Of a DNA stretch of 7,271 nucleotides, positions 1 to 6,279 are shown piece after piece (the first letter of the stretch is position 1; each line of letters begins with the position of its first letter). Origin of the DNA: Rhodoferax sp. (lineage in GTDB: Bacteria > Pseudomonadota > Gammaproteobacteria > Burkholderiales > Burkholderiaceae_C); assembly GCA_028711355.1 (NCBI GenBank), contig JAQTSL010000050.1, forward strand, positions 1 to 7,271, in the 5' to 3' direction. The notes under the pieces were generated by a model. It saw only the letters and a program-made list of their open reading frames with translations, made no database searches and was not told where the DNA came from. A program made the translations under genes and the position numbers.

Positions 1-1644
1 CTGGGTATGTCCAATCGCGGCGAACACGCCGAGATTGAATCTTTTGTCGGGCAGTCGGTGGACTCAGAGCTGTCGGGCAACATGATTGACATCTGCCCGG
101 TTGGCGCGTTGACCAGCAAGCCGTTCCGCTACAGCGCGCGGACCTGGGAACTGTCGCGTCGCAAGTCGGTCAGTCCGCACGATTCGACCGGTGCCAACCT
201 CATTGTCCAAGTCAAGAACAACCGTGTCATGCGCGTGGTTCCGTTTGAGAACGAAGCCGTTAACGAGTGCTGGATTGCCGACCGCGATCGTTTTTCCTAC
301 GAGGCTCTGAATGGCGCTGACCGACTGACCACCCCGATGATCAAACAGGGCGGCAAGTGGAACGAAGTGGACTGGAAGACGGCGCTTGAATACGTGGCGC
401 ATGGGCTGCGCAATATCAAGTCGGAACACGGTGCCGCATCCATTGGCGCCTTGGTCAGTCCGCACAGCACAATTGAAGAGTTGTATCTCTCAGGTGCGTT
501 GATGCGTGCTTTAGGCAGCGAAAACATCGACTACCGCCTGCGCAACGCGCAATTTGACACCGGTCGTCCGGGGGCGCGTTGGTTGGGGCTGCCGGTGGCT
601 GCCTTGTCCAGTTTGCAGTCAGTGCTGGTGGTTGGCTCCAATTTGCGCAAGGACCATCCACTCTTTGCACAGCGCATTCGTCAGGCGGTGCGCCACGGTT
701 GTGTGGTCAGCGCCGTGACGTCGGTGCATACCGATTGGGCGATGCCGGTCGCCAACGCACGCATTGCGCCGGCTGTAGATTGGGTTCAGGCGCTGGCGGA
801 TATTGCGGCCGCGGTAGCGCAAGAAAGGTCTTTGACCGCACCGCAGGCGGGACAAGTCACAGAATATGCATTGTCGGTAGCACGGACATTGATCGCTGGT
901 GAGCGTAAAGCCGTGTTGCTTGGTAACGCCGCGGCGCACCACTCGCAGGCGCTAAGTTTGCTGGGGCTGGCTAACTGGATTGGTGAACACACCGGTGCAG
1001 CGGTTGGTTATCTGACCGAAGCTGCCAACACGGTAGGTGCCCAATTGGTCGGTGCGCTACCCGGTGCGGGTGGCCTGCACGCCGGGCAGATGCTGACGGG
1101 TGGGCTGAAAGCGGTGCTGTTGGTGAACACCGAGCCCGAATTTGATGCAGCGCCAGGCGCAGCGGCGGTGAAGGCCTTGGCCAACTGCGAGATGGTGGTT
1201 TCGCTTGGTCCGTTCAAGGCCAACATGGACTGTGCGGATGTGTTACTACCGATCGCGCCCTTCACCGAAACCTCGGGGACTTTTGTTAACGCCGAAGGTC
1301 GGATTCAGAGTTTTCATGCGGTGGTCAAACCGCTGGGCGAAACCCGTCCGGCCTGGAAGGTGTTGCGCGCGCTGGCCGATATTCTGGGTTTGCCAGGGTT
1401 CGGTTTTGATGCATCCACTGAGGTGCTTGTGCGGGCGCTGGACGTCGCTGCGAACGGTGCCCCTGACATGGTGGCAAGCGCCCGGTTGAACAATGCGAGT
1501 GCGGGTGTGCTGGCCCCGGTGTTCCCGTGGGTTGAGCCTTGTGTTGCGCCGATCTATCAACTGGACAGTTTGGTGCGCCGCGCCGCTTCGTTGCAGCAGA
1601 CCGCCGATGCGCGTATGACGGTTTCTTCGGAGGTGACGGCATGA
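1..1644 (+). CDS. nuoG: NADH-quinone oxidoreductase subunit G (NuoG), 3' part, 5' end outside window
   Basis: This is the large iron-sulfur subunit of the peripheral arm of complex I, which passes electrons from the NADH-oxidising module towards NuoI. The frame is open to the left edge (codons for Leu-Gly precede the Met at base 7), so that Met is internal; in this family the GMxxRGEH-E segment lies well inside the protein. About 547 codons are visible; the family is usually near 770-800 residues, so roughly the first 225, with the 2Fe-2S and most cluster ligands, are missing. Counting from the base-7 Met, C30 in the CPVGAL motif is the expected last ligand of cluster N4. Residues about 45-545 form the degenerate molybdopterin-oxidoreductase-like domain, ending with the family motif CADVLLPIAPFTETSGTF (409-426). 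The CxxCxxxC part of the N7 cluster site is absent: only C88 remains in the equivalent region. Identification is secure; the stop overlaps the nuoH start. Confidence 0.97.
   Translation: MGMSNRGEHAEIESFVGQSVDSELSGNMIDICPVGALTSKPFRYSARTWELSRRKSVSPHDSTGANLIVQVKNNRVMRVVPFENEAVNECWIADRDRFSYEALNGADRLTTPMIKQGGKWNEVDWKTALEYVAHGLRNIKSEHGAASIGALVSPHSTIEELYLSGALMRALGSENIDYRLRNAQFDTGRPGARWLGLPVAALSSLQSVLVVGSNLRKDHPLFAQRIRQAVRHGCVVSAVTSVHTDWAMPVANARIAPAVDWVQALADIAAAVAQERSLTAPQAGQVTEYALSVARTLIAGERKAVLLGNAAAHHSQALSLLGLANWIGEHTGAAVGYLTEAANTVGAQLVGALPGAGGLHAGQMLTGGLKAVLLVNTEPEFDAAPGAAAVKALANCEMVVSLGPFKANMDCADVLLPIAPFTETSGTFVNAEGRIQSFHAVVKPLGETRPAWKVLRALADILGLPGFGFDASTEVLVRALDVAANGAPDMVASARLNNASAGVLAPVFPWVEPCVAPIYQLDSLVRRAASLQQTADARMTVSSEVTA
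1629..1635 (+). promoter_or_regulatory. Strong ribosome binding site for nuoH
   Basis: GGAGGTG is a 7-base match to the anti-Shine-Dalgarno end of 16S rRNA and lies 5 bases before the ATG at 1641. It sits inside the last codons of nuoG. It fixes the nuoH start at 1641 rather than at the in-frame upstream ATG at 1539, which would bury the start deep in nuoG. Confidence 0.8.
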
Positions 1645-2723
1645 TCGACTGGCTTTATTCTTTCGGTCAGACGTTGATCGACGTGTCGTGGTGGTCGGGG
1701 CTGGCTTGGCCGCTGATCTGGGCTCTGCTGAAAGTAACGGTCGTGTTGATGATCGTCTTGGGTGCGGTGACCTATGCCACGCTGTGGGAGCGCAAGCTGC
1801 TCGGTTGGGTGCAGATTCGTCTGGGACCGAACCGAGTTGGCCCGTGGGGTTTGCTGCAGCCGATTGCCGACGCACTCAAGCTGATGACCAAGGAAATTGT
1901 GCGGCCAGCGGCTTCTGACAAAGCGCTGTTTTTTATTGGACCCGTGTTGACAGTGGCGCCAGCGCTGGCAGCCTGGGCCGTGGTGCCGTTCGGACCCGAG
2001 GTGGCGGTGGCCAATGTGAATGCCGGGTTGTTGTTTCTGATGGCGATTGCGTCGATGGAAGTTTATGGGGTGATCATCTCCGGCTGGTCGTCCAATTCCA
2101 AGTACGCTTTTTTGGGCGCGTTGCGGGCTTCCGCTCAAATGGTGAGTTATGAAATTGCCATGGGCTTTTGCTTTCTGGTGGTGTTGATGGTATCGGCCAG
2201 CCTGAACATGACAGACATCGTGATGGGGCAGAACAAGGGCTATTTTGCGCACATGGGTCTGAATTTCCTGTCGTGGAACTGGCTGCCTCTGCTGCCGATC
2301 ATGGTGGTGTATTTCGTGTCAGGTCTGGCGGAAACCAATCGCACGCCATTTGACGTGATTGAGGGCGAATCTGAAATCGTGGCCGGCCATATGGTTGAAT
2401 ATTCCGGTATGTCCTGGGCGATGTTCCAGATGGCCGAATATGCCAATATCTGGTTGGTGTCGGTGTTGGTGACAACCATGTTTCTGGGTGGTTGGCTGTC
2501 ACCGATTGACAGCGCCTTTTTTAACGCCATCCCGGGCTGGATCTGGCTGGGTCTGAAGACCTTTGCCATCATGACGCTGTTCATCTGGGTGCGTGTCACG
2601 TTCCCACGTTTCCGTTATGACCAAATCATGCGTTTAGGCTGGAAGATTTTTATTCCGGTGACGCTGGTCTGGTTGGTGCTGGTTGGTGTGTGGATGCAGA
2701 CCTCCTGGAATATCTGGAAGTAA
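1641..2723 (+). CDS. nuoH: NADH-quinone oxidoreductase subunit H (NuoH)
   Basis: A 360-residue multi-pass inner-membrane protein, the ND1 homologue, which joins the peripheral and membrane arms and forms much of the quinone-binding chamber and the first proton-path region (E-channel). The family's two signature regions are visible: residues 50-81, starting ERKLLGWVQIRLGPNR and running through GLLQPIADALKL, and residues 231-256, containing ETNRTPFDVIEGESEIVAG with the conserved acidic residues E231, D238, E241, E243 and E245. About eight hydrophobic segments alternate with these charged loops, and length is close to the family norm. The ATG at 1641 overlaps the nuoG stop (ATGA) and has a strong ribosome binding site, so translation is probably coupled to nuoG. 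The next gene, nuoI, encodes the subunit that docks against NuoH and delivers electrons to quinone. Nothing is missing or unusual. Confidence 0.98.
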   Translation: MIDWLYSFGQTLIDVSWWSGLAWPLIWALLKVTVVLMIVLGAVTYATLWERKLLGWVQIRLGPNRVGPWGLLQPIADALKLMTKEIVRPAASDKALFFIGPVLTVAPALAAWAVVPFGPEVAVANVNAGLLFLMAIASMEVYGVIISGWSSNSKYAFLGALRASAQMVSYEIAMGFCFLVVLMVSASLNMTDIVMGQNKGYFAHMGLNFLSWNWLPLLPIMVVYFVSGLAETNRTPFDVIEGESEIVAGHMVEYSGMSWAMFQMAEYANIWLVSVLVTTMFLGGWLSPIDSAFFNAIPGWIWLGLKTFAIMTLFIWVRVTFPRFRYDQIMRLGWKIFIPVTLVWLVLVGVWMQTSWNIWK

Positions 2724-2726
2724 TTC

Positions 2727-2729
2727 GAG
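2727..2729 (+). promoter_or_regulatory. Weak ribosome binding site for nuoI
   Basis: Only a GAG triplet, 6 bases before the ATG at 2736, is available as a Shine-Dalgarno match in the 12-base gap after nuoH. An in-frame TTG lies at 2730, but it would have the GAG directly abutting it, so the ATG is preferred. The poor site suggests that nuoI depends on ribosomes arriving from nuoH. Confidence 0.4.
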
Positions 2730-2735
2730 TTGCTT

Positions 2736-3269
2736 ATGTCCAATCCAAACTTAAAAGCTGCCGGAGCTACCGTGGGAAGTAGTTTTTCTTTGAAAGACTT
2801 TCTATCGAGTTTTTTTCTGCTCGAACTGCTCAAGGGCATGCGGTTGACCGGGCGTTATGCATTTCGCAGCGCAATCACGCTGGAATACCCGGAAGAAAAA
2901 ACGCCTTTGTCGCCTCGCTTTCGTGGCTTGCATGCGTTGCGACGCTATGCCAACGGCGAGGAACGTTGCATTGCGTGCAAGCTGTGTGAGGCGGTGTGCC
3001 CGGCCATGGCCATCACGATCGAGTCTGAGGTGCGTGCAGACGGTTCTCGGCGCACCACTCGCTACGACATTGATTTGAACAAGTGCATTTTTTGTGGCTT
3101 TTGCGAAGAAAGCTGCCCGGTGGATTCGATCGTTGAAACGAACATTCTGGAGTACCACGGCGAAAAGCGCAGTGATTTGTATTTCACCAAAGAAATGTTG
3201 TTGGCAGTCGGAGATCGTTACGAGTCCGAGATTGCGGCCTGCAAGCAGGCTGATGCAAAGTACCGGTGA
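2736..3269 (+). CDS. nuoI: NADH-quinone oxidoreductase subunit I (NuoI), 2x[4Fe-4S] ferredoxin-like
   Basis: A 177-residue peripheral-arm subunit that carries clusters N6a and N6b and passes electrons from NuoG towards cluster N2 and quinone. Two CxxCxxCxxxCP motifs are complete: C78, C81, C84, C88 and C117, C120, C123, C127. In each, the fourth Cys is thought to pair with the first three of the other motif, as in other 8Fe ferredoxin folds. An amphipathic N-terminal helix region (about 18-45) should lie on the membrane against NuoH. The core beginning near SFSLKDF matches the usual betaproteobacterial NuoI, which is about 162-170 residues, so the first 15 or so residues are an extra, poorly conserved extension. 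I chose the ATG at 2736 because of the GAG at 2727-2729; a TTG at 2730 would add two residues. Identification is certain; the exact start is less so. Confidence 0.96.
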   Translation: MSNPNLKAAGATVGSSFSLKDFLSSFFLLELLKGMRLTGRYAFRSAITLEYPEEKTPLSPRFRGLHALRRYANGEERCIACKLCEAVCPAMAITIESEVRADGSRRTTRYDIDLNKCIFCGFCEESCPVDSIVETNILEYHGEKRSDLYFTKEMLLAVGDRYESEIAACKQADAKYR

Positions 3270-3294
3270 CCTGTCTTACGAAAGAATTTGAATC

Positions 3295-3939
3295 ATGAGT
3301 GTCACAGCCGGTTTGTTTTATTTTTTCTCTGTCATTCTGTTGTTTGCAGCGTTTCGTGTGATTACAGCGCGCAACCCAGTTCACGCGGTGCTGTTTCTGG
3401 TATTGACCTTCTTCCAGGCCGCGCTGATTTGGATGTTGCTGAAGGCTGAATTTCTGTCACTGTCGCTGGTACTGGTCTATGTGGGTGCGGTGATGGTGCT
3501 GTTCCTGTTTGTGGTGATGATGCTCGACATCAAGATCGAGAGTTTGCGTGAGGGCTTCTGGAAGCATTTTCCGATAGCTGCCATTGTTGGCGTATTCATC
3601 ATTTTTGAAATGTCAGCAGTGTTGATTGGCGGTTTCAGAGTGACCGAAGACCCATTGGCTGCGGCTGTCGCCGGAACATCCAATACCCGTGACCTTGGCA
3701 AGTTGCTCTACACCGAATACATCTATCCGCTGGAGGTTGCTGCCGCCATCTTGCTGGTCGGCATGGTGGCGGCAATTGCGCTGACCCTGCGTCAACGCAA
3801 GGACAGCAAGGCGGTCAGTCCGGCTGATCAGGTTCGTGTCAAGGCGAAAGATCGCCTGGTTGTAGTAAAGGTTGAAGCTACCAAGCCGGCTTTGCCGGTA
3901 GCGAGTGCGACCGAGACTTCTGTGGAGAACAAAGCATGA
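3295..3939 (+). CDS. nuoJ: NADH-quinone oxidoreductase subunit J (NuoJ)
   Basis: A 214-residue inner-membrane subunit, the ND6 homologue, which lies between NuoH and NuoK/NuoN and helps form the central hydrophilic axis of the membrane arm. Five hydrophobic segments are visible at about 3-23, 29-49, 54-77, 92-113 and 144-166. The third contains the conserved VYVGAVMVLFLFVVMML stretch, where the family has the pi-bulge helix linked to coupling. The last 48 residues or so are a charged, then Ala/Pro/Thr-rich tail (RQRKDSK onward), probably cytoplasmic; tails of this type vary in length and sequence in betaproteobacterial NuoJ. The ATG at 3295 follows a 25-base gap and only a weak GAAAGA match at 3280-3285. 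The gene ends in an ATGA overlap with nuoK, so the two are likely translationally coupled. Confidence 0.96.
   Translation: MSVTAGLFYFFSVILLFAAFRVITARNPVHAVLFLVLTFFQAALIWMLLKAEFLSLSLVLVYVGAVMVLFLFVVMMLDIKIESLREGFWKHFPIAAIVGVFIIFEMSAVLIGGFRVTEDPLAAAVAGTSNTRDLGKLLYTEYIYPLEVAAAILLVGMVAAIALTLRQRKDSKAVSPADQVRVKAKDRLVVVKVEATKPALPVASATETSVENKA
3924..3927 (+). promoter_or_regulatory. Ribosome binding site for nuoK
   Basis: GGAG lies 8 bases before the ATG at 3936, within the final codons of nuoJ. It supports the start that gives the ATGA overlap and the 102-residue NuoK, the usual family size. Confidence 0.6.
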
Positions 3940-4244
3940 CGCTTACCCTGGGTCATTTTTTATCGCTGGGTGCCATGCTGTTTGCGCTCTCGGTGGTAGG
4001 TATCTTTCTGAACCGCAAGAACCTGATTGTGTTGTTGATGGCCATTGAGCTGATGCTATTGGCGGTCAATACAAATTTTGTTGCGTTCTCCCATTACCTG
4101 GGTGATTTGCACGGTCAGATTTTTGTGTTCTTCATTTTGACGGTTGCGGCTGCTGAATCGGCCATCGGCTTGGCCATTTTGGTCCAACTGTTCCGCAACC
4201 GCGCCAGTATTAATGTGGACGAACTTGATTCGTTGAAGGGATAA
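3936..4244 (+). CDS. nuoK: NADH-quinone oxidoreductase subunit K (NuoK)
   Basis: A 102-residue inner-membrane subunit, the ND4L homologue and related to MrpC of Na+/H+ antiporters. It forms part of the proton path next to NuoJ. Three hydrophobic segments are visible at about 6-25, 29-50 and 62-86. The two conserved membrane glutamates are present: E38 in MAIELMLLAVN and E74 in AAAESAIGLA, equivalent by context to E36 and E72 of the E. coli protein. Length matches the family. The start overlaps the nuoJ stop, and the stop is 6 bases before the nuoL ATG. No anomaly. Confidence 0.98.
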   Translation: MTLTLGHFLSLGAMLFALSVVGIFLNRKNLIVLLMAIELMLLAVNTNFVAFSHYLGDLHGQIFVFFILTVAAAESAIGLAILVQLFRNRASINVDELDSLKG

Positions 4245-4250
4245 CAGCAA

Positions 4251-6266
4251 ATGAGTCAAACCCTTTCAACTGCAATGCTGCTGACAGTGCCGCTGGCACC
4301 GTTGGTGGGCGCCATCGGGGCCGGTATTCTGGGTACCAAGTTTGGCGGCAACGTGATTGGCCGTGCGACGTCCCATACGCTGGCAATTTTGGGTGTTCTG
4401 ATTGCGTTTGTGCTGTCGGCGATCACTCTCAAGAGTGTGGCGCTGGATGGGGCCCGCTTCAATGAAACCATCTATAACTGGATGGTGGTAGGTGGCCTCA
4501 AGATGGAAATCGGCTTCATGGTCGATGGCCTGACGGCGATGATGATGTGCGTGGTTAGTTTTGTGTCGTTGATGGTTCACATCTACACCATTGGTTATAT
4601 GGAAGAGGACGAAGGCTACAACCGGTTCTTTGCCTACATTTCGTTGTTCACTTTTTCGATGTTGATGCTGGTGATGAGCAACAACATGCTGCAGTTGTTC
4701 TTTGGCTGGGAGGCAGTGGGCCTGGTGTCGTACTTGCTGATCGGGTTTTGGTTCAACAAGCCGAGCGCCATTTTTGCCAACATGAAGGCCTTTTTGGTGA
4801 ATCGGGTTGGTGACTTCGGTTTTATTCTGGGCATTGGTTTGCTGGTCGCCTATACCGGCACGCTCAACTACACCGAGACCTTTGCCAAGGCGGCCAGTTT
4901 GTCTACCATGACGTTGCCGGGTACTGACTGGATGCTGGTCAGCGTGATATGCATCTGCCTGTTCATCGGTGCGATGGGCAAGTCGGCGCAGTTTCCGCTG
5001 CACGTTTGGCTGCCAGACTCGATGGAAGGCCCCACCCCCATTTCTGCACTGATCCATGCCGCCACCATGGTCACGGCCGGCATCTTCATGGTGGCACGAA
5101 TGTCACCGTTGTTTGAATTGAGTGACACAGCCTTGAATTTCGTATTGATCATTGGTGGCATCACGGCGCTTTTCATGGGCTTCTTGGGCATCATCCAGAA
5201 CGACATCAAGCGCGTGGTGGCGTATTCCACGTTGTCGCAGTTGGGTTACATGACCGTCGCGCTGGGTGCTTCGGCGTACTCGGTGGCGGTTTTTCACCTG
5301 ATGACGCACGCGTTTTTCAAAGCGTTGTTGTTCCTTGCGGCCGGGTCGGTCATCATGGGCGTGCACCACAATCAGGACATCCGTTGGATGGGTGGGTTGC
5401 GTAAATATATGCCGATCACCTGGATCACTTCGCTGGTGGGTTCACTGGCGCTGATTGGTACCCCGTTCTTCTCGGGTTTCTATTCCAAGGATGAGATTAT
5501 TGTTGCTGTGCACAACAGTACCCTGCCGGCAGCGGGCTTTGCCTACTTTGCTGTGCTGGCCGGTGTTTTTGTAACCGCGTTTTATTCGTTCCGTCTGTAT
5601 TTCTTGGTGTTCCACGGGGCCGAACGTTTTGACCAGAATCCCGATGCGCATCATGGCCACGGGCATGATGCGCATGTTGGGCAGCACAAGCCGCACGAAT
5701 CACCCTGGGTGGTGACGGTGCCGCTGGTGCTGCTGGCAATCCCGTCGGTGCTGATCGGCTACATGACGATCGGTCCGATGCTGTTTGGTGATTTCTTTAA
5801 TGGTGCGATTTTTGTTAACCCGGAATTGCACAAGGCGATGGAGTTTTTGCACGAGGAATTTCATGGTCCAGTGCAGATGGCGCTGCACGGTTTGACTTCA
5901 GCACCGTTCTGGCTGGCGCTAGCTGGGGTGGCGCTGTCGTACTACATGTACATGGTCAACCCGGCGTTGCCGACAGCGATTCAGCGTACTTTCAAGCCGA
6001 TTCATACCTTGCTTGAGAATAAGTACTACATGGATTGGTTCAATGAGAATATTCTGGCGCCAGCCGCGCGTGGTCTGGGTGTTGCGCTATGGAAAGGTGG
6101 TGACCAGGCGGTCATCGACGGCGCGCTGGTGAATGGATCATGGCGCATCGTTGGCTGGGTTTCGGGCGTCGTCCGCAAAGTCCAGACTGGTTATCTATAC
6201 GACTATGCCTTGACGATGGTGCTGGGCATCTTCGTGCTGATGACGTATTTCGTTTGGCTCAAATAG
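4251..6266 (+). CDS. nuoL: NADH-quinone oxidoreductase subunit L (NuoL), antiporter-like
   Basis: A 671-residue distal membrane subunit, the ND5 homologue and related to MrpA, thought to move protons and to brace the membrane arm through a long lateral helix. Key residues are visible: E154 (FFGWEAVGL), K244 (MGKSAQFPLHVWLPD), H269 (LIHAATMVTAG), H349, H353 and K357 (HLMTHAFFKALLFLAAGS), and K413/D414 (FYSKDEII). By context these match E144, K229, H254, H334, H338, K342 and K399/D400 of E. coli. The region about 575-650 fits the lateral helix, followed by a last transmembrane helix (650-670). It is longer than the E. coli protein (about 613), partly because of a His-rich loop at 465-483. The ATG at 4251 follows AAGGG at 4236-4240, ten bases away, inside the end of nuoK. 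The next gene, nuoM, is a paralogue. Confidence 0.98.
   Translation: MSQTLSTAMLLTVPLAPLVGAIGAGILGTKFGGNVIGRATSHTLAILGVLIAFVLSAITLKSVALDGARFNETIYNWMVVGGLKMEIGFMVDGLTAMMMCVVSFVSLMVHIYTIGYMEEDEGYNRFFAYISLFTFSMLMLVMSNNMLQLFFGWEAVGLVSYLLIGFWFNKPSAIFANMKAFLVNRVGDFGFILGIGLLVAYTGTLNYTETFAKAASLSTMTLPGTDWMLVSVICICLFIGAMGKSAQFPLHVWLPDSMEGPTPISALIHAATMVTAGIFMVARMSPLFELSDTALNFVLIIGGITALFMGFLGIIQNDIKRVVAYSTLSQLGYMTVALGASAYSVAVFHLMTHAFFKALLFLAAGSVIMGVHHNQDIRWMGGLRKYMPITWITSLVGSLALIGTPFFSGFYSKDEIIVAVHNSTLPAAGFAYFAVLAGVFVTAFYSFRLYFLVFHGAERFDQNPDAHHGHGHDAHVGQHKPHESPWVVTVPLVLLAIPSVLIGYMTIGPMLFGDFFNGAIFVNPELHKAMEFLHEEFHGPVQMALHGLTSAPFWLALAGVALSYYMYMVNPALPTAIQRTFKPIHTLLENKYYMDWFNENILAPAARGLGVALWKGGDQAVIDGALVNGSWRIVGWVSGVVRKVQTGYLYDYALTMVLGIFVLMTYFVWLK
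5644..5675. repeat. Perfect 12-bp inverted repeat with 8-base loop, inside nuoL
   Basis: The arm ATGCGCATCATG (5644-5655) is the exact reverse complement of CATGATGCGCAT (5664-5675), separated by GCCACGGG. After one mismatch, two more loop bases on each side could pair. The element falls in the codons for the His-rich loop (about residues 465-475 of NuoL). It may simply reflect repeated GAT/GCG/CAT codons for Asp, Ala and His, but the RNA could form a stable hairpin. There is no T-run after it, so it does not look like an intrinsic terminator. Confidence 0.7.
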
Positions 6267-6270
6267 GAGA
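6265..6270 (+). promoter_or_regulatory. Ribosome binding site for nuoM
   Basis: AGGAGA overlaps the nuoL stop codon (TAG at 6264-6266) and ends 9 bases before the ATG at 6280. The spacer AATATAAAA is A/T-rich, which should keep the start region unstructured. It settles the nuoM start. Confidence 0.8.
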
Positions 6271-6279
6271 AATATAAAA

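Noticed and set aside
7..9. ATG at base 7 as the start of a 545-residue protein
   Set aside because: The frame is open upstream to the edge, and the Met lies in a conserved internal segment of NuoG. Calling it a start would make a false truncated gene.
1539..1640. Upstream in-frame ATG that would lengthen NuoH by 34 residues
   Set aside because: The added residues overlap nuoG in another frame and do not look like NuoH; the strong ribosome binding site at 1629-1635 points to the ATG at 1641.
1246..2252. Overlapping - strand frames (209 and 231 codons) opposite nuoG and nuoH
   Set aside because: Low-complexity Arg/His/Pro/Gln composition with no family resemblance; both lie opposite well-conserved coding sequence.
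3270..3294. Possible terminator or promoter in the largest gap (nuoI-nuoJ)
   Set aside because: The gap is only 25 bases, with no stem-loop followed by T-run and no convincing -10/-35 pair.
4266..5057. 263-codon open frame on the - strand opposite nuoL
   Set aside because: Same His/Gln/Asn-rich shadow pattern, with no domain, and it lies fully within a conserved gene.
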